A program made the translations under genes and the position numbers. DNA of 64,000 nucleotides from Planococcus citri (Eukaryota > Arthropoda > Insecta > Hemiptera > Pseudococcidae), in NCBI RefSeq assembly GCF_950023065.1, contig NC_088678.1, forward strand, positions 27,580,580 through 27,644,579. The letters run 5' to 3'. Position 1 is the first letter of the stretch, and each line of letters starts with the position of its first letter. Shown here piece by piece: positions 11,782 to 24,155 of the stretch. The notes beneath the pieces are model-generated. The model searched no databases. It saw nothing but the letters and a program-made list of their open reading frames with translations, and was not told the DNA's origin.

Positions 11782-14700
11782 TTAGGCTTCTTCATCGTCA
11801 TTCAATTGACTTTCAACAATGGTTCTGTAGATTTGTTCTCGAAGTTCTACTGTTGAAAATTCATCTGAAACAGAATTGTTATTAAGCAACTGTTTCACAA
11901 AATAACAAACATATACACCACAGCTTTTACCATCTTTTTGTAAGGCATGTTTAGGTTGAATTAGATCCCTAATTTTGAAGGAAGGAAATTTTCGCTTTAA
12001 AATTTCTTTCCACAAACCTACAATATATTTTATTGATGAATCATTAACATTATCGGCATTATTCGAATCAAACAATAAAATTGCTATATCCCTTTTCAAA
12101 ACATTAATGTAAAAAACAAGAAGTGCCCAATGATTGCCATTCAAATTGAAAGGCATAAATAATTTTTGCAAAGCACGATTGTCAAGAAAAGCCCAACTTT
12201 TTTCGGATACATTGCCTTCATTTTCACGCAGATAATTATAAAATGCTGTATCCAAGACATGCACATAGGGATGTGGAGAGCACAGTATACTCAAATAGGC
12301 ATCAATGATGCTGTCGAACAACCAACCTACTCGAAAATCCTCATCATGTTCTTCACACAAATTACGTTCTGCAGGTGGTAGATCATTTTCTATGGATTTC
12401 AAATAAAGTAAGGATATATTATAAGGGCCTACATTGAAGATAGTTTTAGTGAGTTCATTTTCACTATGAATTGCTGGTGTAAATGTTGATGGAAAGGAAC
12501 CTGAATATTGTAATTTCTTGCGTGGTATTTTACGATTTTTTACAGTTTGATGAAGTTGGGCATTTTGTGTTTGCAATTTTGAATTGGGAGAGATTTTGGA
12601 AGGTACAGTAAGCTTTGGAGGAGAAATTACATCTGAAGATTTAGAAGCGTCAATAATATCGTTAGCAATTCTTAAATTTTTATACACTTGTTGCTGATCA
12701 AGAACATCTAGTTTTTCCAAAACATCCATATGTAGAGTTAAACGTTGCATTTCAGTGAAAGTCTTATTCGCTGTATTTTCAACTCGAATATTTTCATCGC
12801 AAGTCCTCCTTTCTCGAAAATGTTCAATTTTAAAATTACTCAAACCAGCATGGAAATTTCGAGAAGAATCTTTTGAAAAAATATGAATCTTGTGAATGTG
12901 CTTACATAGACCACAAATATGGGGACAACTACATTGATACAAATGGGCACATAAATCATTGCAAGGAACACGAGTACACTTTATAGAACAATGATCAGGA
13001 ATAGAACATTGATTTCGAAGTTTCTCAACTTCATAAAAAACACTACAGTCACGCTGTGAACGAATTTTCCATGAAAACTCATTAATCATAGTAATGACAT
13101 CACTATCTGAAATTTCAACTCCTAAATTATGAGTATTATCATCACCCAGCTTATCATAGATTGTTGGCATACCCACTTCCTTTTTGTAAAAATTTTGCAG
13201 GTATTTATTTGCCTCAATAGCAAGCAGTGTATCCAGCAAATCATCTAATCGTCTGTTTGGACAGCGTTTAAACCAGTGTGTTTTTAATTCATTATGATAA
13301 GCTTCAACTAACATATTAGTATCAGTTTTAAAGTGCCAAAAAGTTCTGTAACAAAAGGCCCATTTTTTCACTCTCTCTTCATTTGAATAATATTTCTCGT
13401 AGTATTCTGCAAATGCTTTTGTGTGTCTACTTTGGGAGTATTTTTCAATAAACGATTTTTGAAATTTCTTAAACTGATCTCTTCTCCGGAGAAGCAATAA
13501 TTTTTTCAAATCTTTGTATACCAGCTCTCTCACAATTTGATTTTTAATTTTGACCCCCAGTTGTTTTGTCCAAGCTCGTTCTATGTGCCATTTACATAAC
13601 AAATGTCTGAGCTTCTTGTTTCCCTTCCCAAAAACATCCATGGCAGCTTTATATAATGCTGGATCATCGTCTGTCATAATATAGGAAACTGAGAGATCTG
13701 GATGTTGAGTCATAATATTTGAGAAAAGGGATCTCAGCACTTCATAGGTCATCGAATTTGTAATAAAGTGCCCTACAGGATACCCTCTTCCAAAACAATC
13801 AGAAATTACCAAATTTACCAAATAAAATTTATATTGATTTGTGCAATGAGTAGCATCAATGCACAAAACTCTATCCCCACTTCCCTCCTTTAATTGCAAA
13901 TATTGTCTATCCCTTTGAATACCCAATGCAAATAAAGTATTTGCATCAGCAGTTTCATCCAGATCACGGTTCCCTATATTTGTTTGAAGGCCTTGAGGTT
14001 TATATACTAAAACTTTTTCTTTATTTTTGTGCACCCAGTACGCTACAGCAGTTGCATCATCAGTATGCAAGCTTTGTGACTTTTTCAATTCATATGACCA
14101 AGAACTAATCTGCTTTGAAGTTGCAAATATTGTGTGTTTCTTTTTACCCTCATATGATTCTTTTTCACCCTGATTTTCTTGGCAATATTTCAAAATTTTC
14201 TTTGGATCCATCCCACGTGCTAAATATAGCTTTATTTTTCTTTTGAATTTTCTAGGAAAACGATTCCATTTAACATTTTTGAATGATACTTTATGATTAT
14301 GATGAGTTTTCACATATCTCACCTGCACGTTATCTTTAGTTACATGCACAAACATACGAGATGGGCAAAAAGCATGTGGCACATAGCCCACTTTTTTACG
14401 CCTACTTGTTTTACATTTAAAAGGCGTATAGAACCTAGCAGCATCGAACTGACAGGCATAATAAATATATTTTTTATTTTTGTGAAATTTTGCACTCCTA
14501 TTAATGGCATACATATAGGTGTCTACTTGCTCATCATCTTTCCAATTGTTGAATTCCGAAATATTCGAAAATGAAAGAGATATGATGTCATTTTCAACCA
14601 AATGATCTCTATTTAAATGCTTAAGTAATGAGGAGTAAGTTTTAAATTTAGAAATGCACCCATGCTTTAAGCAGGGCAGATTTGTTTTAATTTGATTTTT

Positions 14701-16501
14701 ATTACAAATTTTGAAATGTTTTGTAAAAGATCTTTGAGAGGAATAAACAACACGACAATCCGGACATCGCCTCATTATTTTTGTATGGTAGCAGTGATCT
14801 TTATAAACTGCTTCCAATGTACGCTTAATTTTGGGACAATATCTTTTGTTATGGATATAATTTGCTTTACGGTTTAGCATGTTTTTTCCACAAAAGTCAC
14901 AAAGTTTGGGATACATTGTTTTTTTAATGCTGGGATTCGACTCAGATTTTTTGTAAATGGGGGATTCACTTAGATCAACAACACAATTAATTATATCTTT
15001 AGCATCAGTTTTAGGACTAAGCAAATTATTTGGCTCCAAAGGACACTTTTTTTTATGCTTATAAGCGTTTTCTTTAGTAGTAATCAATTTATCACAATTT
15101 TCACAATTTTTAGGGTAAATTTTTTGTGTAGTTTTAATCTTATTACTGCCAATGCTGACATTACTATCATTTTTAGCAGTTGTTTTAGGACCAAGCAAAT
15201 TATTTGGCTCCAAAGGACACTTTTTTTTATGCTTATAAGCGTTTCCTTTAGTGGTAATCAATTTATCGCAATTTTTACATTTTTTAGGGTACATTTTTTT
15301 AGGGGGAGATTTTATTGATGTATTATTATGCTCTTTTGAGTCAGATGCTGCTAGAGTCGTTTTTTTTTCACAGACACCACTGACACCAGTCTCATTACAA
15401 GCTCCACCAACACCACCATTAATTCCCCCAGCAGAATACACATAGCATTTACTGTTACATGGTCTTATCTCACTTTTTTCATGACTAATCTGAGAACTAC
15501 CACCTCCACCTTGTTTTCGCTTTCCTTTGATAAATCTAATTTTACCACAGCTTCCTTGTGCACCTTTCCTCCTCTCACCAATATACTTCTCTCCACTACC
15601 CTTCCTTTCAGTACCACTATTATCACAATCTCGTCTTCTCCTTTTTTTGCCGCATTTCTCACGTATAATATCTTCCCCTTGTGAACTTTTACCACTCTCA
15701 TGTGCACGCTTCTCTCTGCTACTCTCCTGACCTCTGCCACTTCCTTGTGTGCCTCTGACCTCACCACCACCCATTTTTCTTTCACTTTTTTTACCATTGC
15801 TGTGACCTCTTGTACTCATATTCTCACTACCCACGCATACACCTTCAACACCTCTCTTTCCACTTTCACTTACGACCTCTTTGCCACCCTTTTTTCTTTC
15901 ACTTTTTTTACCATTGCTGCTACTTCTTGTACTCGTATGTCTCTCGCTACCAACACATACACCTTCAACACCTCTGTTTCCACTTTCACTTACGACTTCT
16001 TTGTCACCCTTTTTTCTTTCACTTTTTTTACCATTGCTGCTACCTCTTGTACTCACACGTCTCTCACTACTCAGGCATACGCCTTCAACACCTCTATTTC
16101 CATTTTCACTTACATCGTCACCTCGCATACCTCCAACATCCTCAGTTCCCTTTCCATCGCCACTACACCCAGTTCCAAAATGCTTCTCGTCTGTAATTCT
16201 CTGTTCACTTTTTACATCAGCAGTACCTCTTTCACCTCTGATTTCATTTTCACTTTTGCTGCTGCTCCTGTTAACATCATTTTCATAAATTTTCTTGAAA
16301 AAATGCATGCTGGTGTTATTTACAACTTCATCATGCTTATTGATTAATGTACCCGAATGTAACAATACTTCCTTTATGTTTTCTTCTAAGACCTGAACTC
16401 CGGGATGCGAAAGGTGAAGGCCATCTATGGATAACAGCTGTCCATTTGGATCACCATTCGGCAATGTGAACGAAGCCCAATTGTTCAGGAAAAATACATT
16501 C
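11782..16501 (-). CDS. MULE transposase polyprotein, main exon (SGNH end, zinc fingers, DDE, SWIM, Ulp1)
   Basis: Numbering follows the 1588-residue open frame whose first codon is at 16548; the true exon begins at 16501, at an acceptor reading TTGTTCCTCAG|G. In order: the last SGNH-hydrolase block (D42-G-L-H45); three tandem repeats of about 40 residues rich in G, S, K, R and E (roughly 150-260); fingers C424-C427-H440-C444 and C482-C485-H498-C502, which are near-identical duplicates, then three diverged C2HC/C2H2 fingers to about 650; a FLYWCH/WRKY-like C699...C728...H750-N-H752; the MULE DDE core with D898, D960 (in a DDD run), C985-x2-H988 and E1082; a SWIM finger C1206-S-C1208...C1215-K-H1217; and a Ulp1/C48 protease with H1473, D1494, Q1537 and C1543. 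All catalytic residues are present and there is no internal stop. By family knowledge the DDE part would excise and insert DNA and the C48 part would cleave a SUMO-like peptide. Why an esterase is fused is unknown. No terminal repeats were identified, so mobility or domestication is undecided. Confidence 0.9.
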
Positions 16502-17129
16502 CTGAGGAACAAAAATGGAAAATAAATCAAATCAAGAATGTATTTCATATCTAATTTTTAATTAAACAGCTACAATTCCGATGAAAAGAAGAACATTAGG
16601 AATTTAATCAAGTCCAAAATACCCATGCGCGATTAACCGTAAAAAAATTCAAGAGACATACGAGTAGTGTGCCAAGAGTATTTCCAGGTAAAATAGGTAA
16701 AATGCCCTCTGTCCTCGAATTTTTGAAATTTTTATGAAACATTCATTGTTGGGTAATATACCTTTAAAAAAATGTTACAGAGCCAAAAAATCCCCCTCCC
16801 CTCTTGCCCAAAATGACGAATATACGTTTTTTGCGGGAAAAAAATCACACTTCAACAATTTTTGAATTAAACATTTTTAAATTCACCCAAAATATATGAC
16901 GAGTCGTAGCAACGTGAATTTGTTCAGAATTACTGCCCCCCCCCCCGTTTGGAGATATTGATAAAGAAATTTGAAACTGCCATACCTCCGAACGTAATAC
17001 CTAATTATGGTACGCAAAACTTTATTTCTTTCAAAAATATATCTGCATGAGTACTACATATAATTGGTATTTTTCCCTCAATTTTTGTTTCAAATTTCGA
17101 AAATGGTGAAAATTTAGGACAAACCCGAG

Positions 17130-17520
17130 GTCCCGGAGGGGCTGGGTGACAGTAAAACGAAATCTGACGTCATATTCGTATTCAGGAGGTTTGGTTCATA
17201 TGAAAACGACGCCAATGATGTAAAAGTAGTTGTATTTCAAGAATAATGAAAATTGAGGAGGGAGCTGAGGCTCTGGCAGGGCTGTGTAAGTGTAAAACAA
17301 AATCTGACGCAATATTTGTGCTCAGGGGGTTCGGATCATATGAAAACGACATGAATATCAACACAGCAAATTTATTTTAAAAATTGTAAAAATTGAGTTC
17401 GGTGTGAAGGCTCTGGAGGGGGGTAGATGAGTGTGGCAGACAATCTGACAACATATTCGTGTCCAGCGGTATCGAATCATGCGAAAACGACACCCTACTC
17501 ATGAATAGTTATTTCTCCCA
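17130..17520 (-). repeat. Three tandem units of about 138 bases
   Basis: Each unit has the order AATCTGAC...ATATTCGTGTTCAG-like, then ATCATATGAAAACGAC-like. Copies start near 17161, 17301 and 17439. The 'ATATTCGTGTTCAGCG' string also occurs in the foldback family at 20.2 and 40.1-40.6 kb, and the 'CATATGAAAACGAC' string near 21.94 kb, so these units belong to a wider family. Confidence 0.65.
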
Positions 17521-17616
17521 AAATTCCCATTTTACCCCCTTTATGACACATTTTTCCAATTTTTCACCACGGCGCACCTAGGAGTCAAAAATTCATCCAG
17601 AAAACATTGCTAGAAA

Positions 17617-18310
17617 ATGATAAACTCGTTAAATAGGTCGAGTGTAATATACAACTCGATTTTTAGCTGCCCAATTTCATATTCACGCCTTTTGGAGCAA
17701 ATTCAAAATTCTGGAGAAATTTGGAAAATCGCACTGGAGGCTCCAGAACACCTGGAAATTGAGAAATTTGGTTTTTGGGCGTTAGTTTTGGACAAAATAC
17801 AGCGATTCGCGCAAATTTCGAAAACTTCCTCACAAACTGTTATCCTTTGATTTTTTGGGTTTTTCAATTTTGAAAAAAGCTGGTCAAAAAACCACTTCTG
17901 AGATTTCACTTTCAAAATCGGCTCAAATGTAGATAAACTCGTTAAACAGGTCGAGTGTAATATACAACTCGATTTTTAGCTGCCCAACTTCATATGCACG
18001 CCTTCTGGAGCAAATTCAAAATTCTGGATAAATTGAAACCTCGCGCTGGAGGCTCCAGAATGGCTGGAAATGGTAAAATTTGAATTCGGGAGATTAATAT
18101 TAGTTTTGGAACTTAATTTGATCATTTTTACTCATTAAGTACGTAAGTACTTTTTTTAGAAAAACATAAATCGCCAAAAACAGTCAATTTTGAATTTTCA
18201 AAAATCGAAAAATGAAGTTAGGCAGCTGAAAATTTGGTTTTGGGGGTTTTAGACTACGCTCTTTCCAAAAATCGCGGTCCCGTTCAAGTCGGATTGTTAC
18301 ACCTCAAGAG
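17617..18310 (-). repeat. Dispersed repeat, two adjacent copies
   Basis: Two copies in the same orientation, starting near 17617 and 17930, share CTCGTTAAA(C/T)AGGTCGAGTG, an ACTCGATTTTTAGCTGCCCAA block and a GCGCTGGAGGCTCCAG block. It is the same family as 2.44, 7.74 and 54.5 kb. Confidence 0.7.
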
Positions 18311-18831
18311 GTTCCCTTGTGAGGAAATATTTTGGATCGCTGCAGTGGTGCCAATACTTTAAATTTCAAAAAATCGAGAAAAATCACCAAAAAACAAATT
18401 TTTTTGATTTTTTGAAGTTGGCAATGATGACGAAAAAATTGGCACCACATACGTTCCAAAATCCCATCACTTTTCGACATTTTTTTTCAAACTAAAATTT
18501 CAATTTTTGGGCTACTGACGTTCAGAATTAAATTTTAAATATTCGGCATCTCGCCACATTATGAGTAGGTGCCTTGTGTCTACATAATATTGAAAATATT
18601 TTTAGTTTAATTTGTTTTTAAAATTTATGTATAAGGCCATTGTACTTGTAAGTTGTGATAGGTAGTTTAGACTTTGTGTAAGAAAGGGATACCATGGGTA
18701 AATTCAATTGCGTAGGTAAGTATGTGTTAGTTGGCTGTTTAGAATAGATACCTATTACCTATGTAACTACAACGTGCTTAAAATTGAAAAATTTGCAATT
18801 CGTGTAAAAAAAATACTTAAATAATGCGTAC

Positions 18832-19204
18832 CTCTCGCTGTCTGCGATATCTTTCAGTAGACAATTGGTATTAGCCGCTTTCTTATTGAGGTTGTCCCAA
18901 TCCGTTTCCTTGTAGTGGTTCTGAGAACGAGGAATGATTCCGGATATAACAATACAGCTATTTGTATTGATTTTCCGGATTCTCCGAATAAGTCCCATAT
19001 ACTTTCGTTGCACCGAATCAGGAGAATCAAACTTACATGGTATGTGATTTGTCCCTAAATGTATGACAACAGTGTCATAATTGGGGAGCGACGCCCAAAA
19101 TTCTTCTGGAATGGTGTTTAGCTTCATTCCACTTTTCCAGCATTTTGAAATATAAGATGGAATGAAGCTTACAAACTTTAATTGCGAGTCACCCAACAAT
19201 AGAT
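18832..19204 (-). CDS. SGNH-hydrolase exon of the MULE polyprotein
   Basis: This exon starts after a (T)n-ACAG acceptor and ends at GAGAG|GTACGC. It encodes SGNH block I (L-L-G-D-S-Q) in its first residues and block III (I-H-L-G-T-N-H) in its middle, followed by a typical V-I-S-G-I-I-P-R strand. It ends with two bases of a codon that pair exactly with the single leading G of the exon at 16501, restoring an arginine codon and continuing into the block V D-G-L-H motif. Two independent halves of one fold meeting in phase is strong evidence for splicing. The exon begins with two bases of a codon, so at least one upstream exon with the start codon exists; I could not find it. SGNH enzymes are esterases or deacetylases; the substrate is unknown. 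Confidence 0.85.
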
Positions 19205-20140
19205 CTGTAAAAAAAAAAAAACACGGCCTAAGTACTCGTAAGTACAATTAACTTAAGAAAAATTTAAAAAAAAATTGGAGCCTAACAATTTTTAATGTGC
19301 AGGACAATGCTGAATACCACTTCTTTCACGGAGCTTAAAATTTTACATTTTTACATATTTTTTCTCTCTACTTGCTGCAGTTTACAGTGCAAACTATAAA
19401 CCAGAAGCAGTGCTGTATAGAAACCAGGCACGAAGCAAAGGGAGAGGGGCTAGAGGACAGACTGCCCCCTGGGTTCTGTGAAAGTTGGGAACAGTTGGAA
19501 AATAGTGAGAAATTTAAGAAAGTTGGGAAAATATGTACAAAAATTCCAATCCAACAATATTTTACTTTCAGAGTATTTCAAAAATTCAAATTTTTTACAG
19601 TTAGGTATCTTATGTTGATTTATCTAGGCAATCACTATATAATATATATATTTTAATTTTTCGTCAAAATCACTGATCTATTCTCAAAATTTTCATTTTT
19701 TTTCAAAAGCTTTTCCCCTCGCTTTGCTTAGGCTAAATTGTTATTATTTTTCGCATCAAAATAAGGTTACTGCTGTTTTGCTTTTTGAAATTACAAATTT
19801 TGAAAGGCTTTTGTCCGAGTTGCTTTTCTTTTTGATGCTTAAAATTTCAAAAAACTACCTATTGATACACTTTTTAAAATGTTGAGATCTGAAAAAAAGA
19901 ATTTTCAAGTTAAATTTGATGTTTTTCTACTTTCCGAAATATGTACCAATTTTTCAAAGCTTTTGCTCTCGCTGCGCTCCGGCCAATTCGGTTCTCTTTT
20001 TAGTTTTTTTCACGCTTAAAATTTCAAGAAACTGCTGATAAAATTTTTAAAAATTTTAGATCAGAAAAAACGAATTTCTATAATAAATTTGATGTTGTCG
20101 CATCGCTCAGGTCAATTTGGTTCTTTTGTACGGGTATAAT
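19205..20140. other. Upstream flank of the transposon gene
   Basis: An upstream exon of the SGNH-MULE gene is expected to the right of 19204, but I found none that I can support. A less AT-rich patch at 19.38-19.50 kb is open only on the plus strand. The rest is AT-rich and unexplained. Confidence 0.35.
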
Positions 20141-20143
20141 TTC

Positions 20144-20860
20144 ATGTCAATTCGACCAACGTTTTTGAGTCATGTCTTTCGATTTCGCTCAATTTTTGTT
20201 TAAAATATCTACCCATCCAATCAAAAATGTGACGTCATATTCGTGTTCAGCGTCACCATCACCAAAACATACTATTTCATGTGTCGCACAAATAAAACCA
20301 TTTTTTGAACTTTCACCCCATTTGAGGAGGTGCTGGGGGTCGTGGCTGGGGCCCAACAAAAAATATGACTTCATATTCGTGTTTAGCGTTGCCAAAAACA
20401 TACAATTCGATATATCACATGCACCAGATTTCTTTTTGAAAGTTTCGCCCAAATTTGGGTGGAGGGGGTGCTCCCCACCATTGAAAGATCCCATCTCGAA
20501 AATTGAATACTTCGAAAAAGCATCAAAAGATCTATGGAAATTTTTTCAGAATTTTAAATGGTAGCTCCCACTTACAGAGCCATTTTAAATTGAACTTACA
20601 ATTTGAAAGTTCAACTTTCAACTGTTGAAAATTTCTAAACGCTCAAAAAATTTAGAATGCAATGCCCTTTTGAAATGCGAATTCAGTTTTGATCAAAGTA
20701 TCGTAGCTTTGAAAGAATGCGCTGCTGAAGTTGAGTACCTCGAGACAATGTGAAAATAATGGAAGCCCCCCCCCGCCTCATGAGGAAGCTGCCAGCAGGG
20801 ACCAAAATAATTGCGGGTTTCTAATTTTATCACTTCGTTTGGGCCTGTCAAAATACTGCT
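20144..20860. repeat. Repeat related to the 39.5-40.6 kb element
   Basis: The segment starting CATGTCAATTCGACCAACG near 20144 is nearly repeated at 39541. The following ATATTCGTGTTCAGCG / GGGGAGGTGCTGGGGG-like blocks match 40.1-40.6 kb, and the block near 20700-20770 matches, inverted, 39660-39740. The same modules are therefore present at both loci in different orders. Confidence 0.7.
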
Positions 20861-20864
20861 TTTA

Positions 20865-21509
20865 AAAATTTCAAGAATATGAAAATTTAGCAGAAAAATT
20901 TCAGAAATACTCATAATACCTACTCAAAGTAAGTACATGAAAAATTCGAATTTTCCATTTTTTTCTGAATTAGCTTTTCAAAATTTTTTGATGGCTTCAT
21001 GTTCAGCACGTTAAAATTTTGATTATTGTCGGCAAAATGTCCTGATACAACCCCGCCCCCTCACTACGTGTATCTAAAACACCCACTTTTTTCATCAAAC
21101 TTGGAAATTTTCAGTCGAATCAGTTGGAAATTTTTAGTAAAATCAGTTGGGAGTTAAATGTTTTTGTTCTCCCCCCCCCCCCACCTTAGCAAAATATCTT
21201 CGCTAGTCCCTAGTAAAAACTGAAAACCGTGGGCAGTTTTCGCGAGAAAAAAAATTAAATTTTCAGTGATTCAACTTCTGGGCCATTTCAAAATAAATTA
21301 GGGCGCAACATAAAACAATTTTGAAAGTATCAACACGCAACCTATAAACCAATGTGAATTTAAACTTCGCGGGAGGGAAGAAATAAAATTCATTTTATTT
21401 AATTTTTTCATCAGTTTTGAAAAGTCTTAACAAGGTTTAAATTTAAAAAATTGCTAAATTAGTATGCGACTTATCAATAAGTTGAAATTTCGCGAAAAAT
21501 CCTTATTAG
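20865..21509. other. Non-coding stretch
   Basis: AT-rich sequence with a run of C near 21.17 kb. No gene or defined repeat. Confidence 0.4.
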
Positions 21510-21514
21510 GTGTA

Positions 21515-23960
21515 TTTTAATTGAGTCAGCCTGGATTCTAACCCTCAAAAATATCATTCAGTAAAAAAAATTGGGGAAGTGAAATATTTTACATGGAAAA
21601 TAGGAGAACAGAGGAGCTCTGGCTAAAAATGCAATTTATCCAGCGCGCTGAGCTCGTTTATTTTCGAAATTGGGAGTCAAATGGGACAGATTTTGGGTCC
21701 GTAAATCATCCGCGGGAAGTGTGGAAAAATAAAATTCTTGGGTAGTGTTGGTATCGTAGATAAGAAATATGCAATTTCCCCACCCTCAGGCGCTTATTTC
21801 AGGCTCACGCCTTTTAAAAATTTAGACTTACAAAGGAAATTCATTAAAATACGAGAAATTTACTCTTTTGGGTGAAATTTTATGTACTCTAATGAAGGCA
21901 TAGGTAAATCCTAAATCGTCAATATGGGTACCGTTTTCATATGAAACGACCCTGCTAATGACGAATATGAAGTCAGATTTGAAACTGCACTACTCAGCAC
22001 CTACCTAGTGTGAAGAGATAATACTTAAGTACATGTGAAACTGTAATGAAAAATTGAAGAAATAGTTGGTACTCTCTAAATTTGAAACAGTGAAATTTCA
22101 CTGCTTAGCAGTCACGACATTTTGGCTTCTTAAAAGCAGTAGTTTTTTACTGCAAAACAGTAAAAAATTTACTGAATTAATCAGTAAAAATGATTTTTAC
22201 TGACCAATTTAGTTGATTTTTCACTGTTTTGCAGTAAAAAACTACTGCTTTTAAGAAGCCAAAATGTCGTGACTGCTAAGCAGTGAAATTTCACTGTTTC
22301 AAATTTAGAGAGTAAGTAATAGGATCTAAATTATACACCTCTCGATCAAGTTGTTGAAAGCGATTTTATGATTGATTCTCATTCTGGACTATTACAAAAA
22401 AATTTTACCACGATGCCCATTTTTCATCTCCTCCACCCTTTTCCGAGGTACCTCCACTCAATATTAGAAATATGCGTATCGTATTTCCTATGGCTTATAC
22501 TTACATACAAAAAAAAATTCCAATAAAAAATATTCCTGAATAACATTTTTGTCTATAATTTCGGTTCGTATCAAATTTTCATTTGACGCAACCGTTGGGA
22601 AATTCAAAAAATAATTAAAATTCTTGCTTTCTTGCTTTTTACGAAAGGTTTTGGAAATAGGTATGTAGAGCAAATTTTATCTTAGGTGATAAAATGTATT
22701 TCAGAATAAAGTTCTTGTTCGAACGTGTCGTATACCGGCAATTTTTTTCTCCCTACCGCATCCATGTGGACTCACAATCAGCCACCCCTTTCAAAAAAAA
22801 AAAAAAAATAGAAAATAAAAATTATTGTTTCCATCAAAGAAATTTAAAAAAAATAGTTGTTCAAATTTGAAAGAATATAGGTACATGTTTTGAAAAATTA
22901 TTGACATTTTAAAATGTTAAACAACTGAGACAAGTTTCACGGACAAATTTCTAGAATTTATCTATACACGCGAGAAGTTGAAATTTGAAAAAAAAAATGG
23001 AATTAAATCATCACTCACGCACTACAAAAAATGAAGTTTTTTTCGAAACGATTAGGTACCTATACCTTCGAATTTGAGAATGGGAGACGAAAACAAATTG
23101 ATGAAAATTTGCTATAAAATTTTATCGCCTGAAAAGAAACAACCCTTTTTTAAAATTTTTTTGATAAAAACAAGATTTGTATTCAATTTTTTTAGAGAGG
23201 GGGATAAGGCTGGGTTTACTTGGATGCGGTAGGCCTAGAGGGTAGAGCAAGAAAAATTGTCGGTAAGTACATATGTATACAAAAACATTTTGTTACCTAT
23301 GATAAATTTTGTTCTACATACTTTTAAAACCTTTCGTAAAAACCGAGAGAACAAGAATTTCAATAACTTTTTTGAATTTGAGATAAATTTTTCGATTTTG
23401 ATGGAAAACGGTTGCGTCAAATGAACATTTTGTACGAACTGAAATTAAATTATAGACAAAATGTTGTTACTCTATAGAATATTTTTTATTGGGAAATTTG
23501 TTTTCGTATACTTAACCCATAGGAAAGACGATACGCACGTTTCTAATAGTGGGAGGTGGTACCTCGGAAAAGAGAGGAGGAGAGGAAAAAAGAGCCGAGA
23601 AAGAGAATCAATCATAATCGCTTTCAACATTTTGATCAAGGGGTGTACAATTGAGATCCTACCGGGGGTGAGCCTAAAACAAACGCCTGGGGGTGAAAAT
23701 AGAAATTGAATATTTCTTATCTACGATAACCAACACTACCCACAAATTCGATTTCCCCATACTTCCCACGCATGATTTACGGACCCAAAATCTGCCACAT
23801 TTGGCCCCCAATTCCGAAAATAAGCAAGTCCAATGCGCTGGGTAAATTGCATTTACAGACAGAGCTAGTCGTAAGCCTATTTTCTATGAATAACATTTCG
23901 TATCCACGATTTGTTTAACAAAATCGTTTTAGAATCCAGTGTAATTGTACTCATGCTAAA
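21515..23960. repeat. 2.4 kb inverted-repeat (foldback) element
   Basis: The left arm (about 21515-22800) reappears inverted in the right arm (about 23200-23960), with a centre near 23.0 kb. Paired blocks include the GGATTCTAA outer segment, AATGCAATTTA(C/T)CCAGCGC, GACCCAAAATCTG / its complement, the TATCTACGATA(C)CAACACTACCC segment, and ACCTTTCGTAAAAA near the centre. About 490 bases of the left arm (21.83-22.32 kb) have no counterpart on the right; that interval holds the MITE below. No transposase remains, so the element is non-autonomous. Confidence 0.8.
22072..22312. mobile_element. 241-base palindromic MITE with TA flanks
   Basis: Almost the whole element is an inverted repeat: it starts CTCTCTAAATTTGAAACAG and ends with the exact complement. 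Outer arms of about 110 bases are near-perfect around a short AT-rich centre. TA dinucleotides directly flank both ends (22070-22071, 22313-22314), as in Tc1/mariner-type non-autonomous elements. It sits inside the left arm of the larger inverted-repeat element and is absent from the right arm, so it inserted later. Confidence 0.8.
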
Positions 23961-24155
23961 ATATCACAATTGTAACAAAATAAATACGGTATTGATAATA
24001 TAAGCATTTTTGTTGATTCGAAATTTTAAGGTATACACATTAATAAATCTCATATCAATTTACTTAGTAGTTTTTCAAAAATTTATGAACTTTTGAGCCA
24101 AACATTTTTTCTATACGTACATATAATTGGACAAAAATGTAAAATCACTTGTATT

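Larger units (their letters stand above)
16502..18831 (-). other. Intron of the SGNH-MULE gene
   Basis: This 2330-base intron runs from GTACGC to TTCCTCAG. It appears swollen by repeats: three units of about 138 bases at 17.13-17.52 kb and two copies of the dispersed 'CTGGAGGCTCCAG' family at 17.62-18.31 kb. A run of 13 C lies near 16.93 kb. Confidence 0.8.

Noticed and set aside
15700..16347. A 215-codon plus-strand open frame opposite the MULE exon, rich in S, T and F
   Set aside because: It is the antisense shadow of the Ser/Lys/Glu-rich repeats of the minus-strand gene, with no domain of its own.
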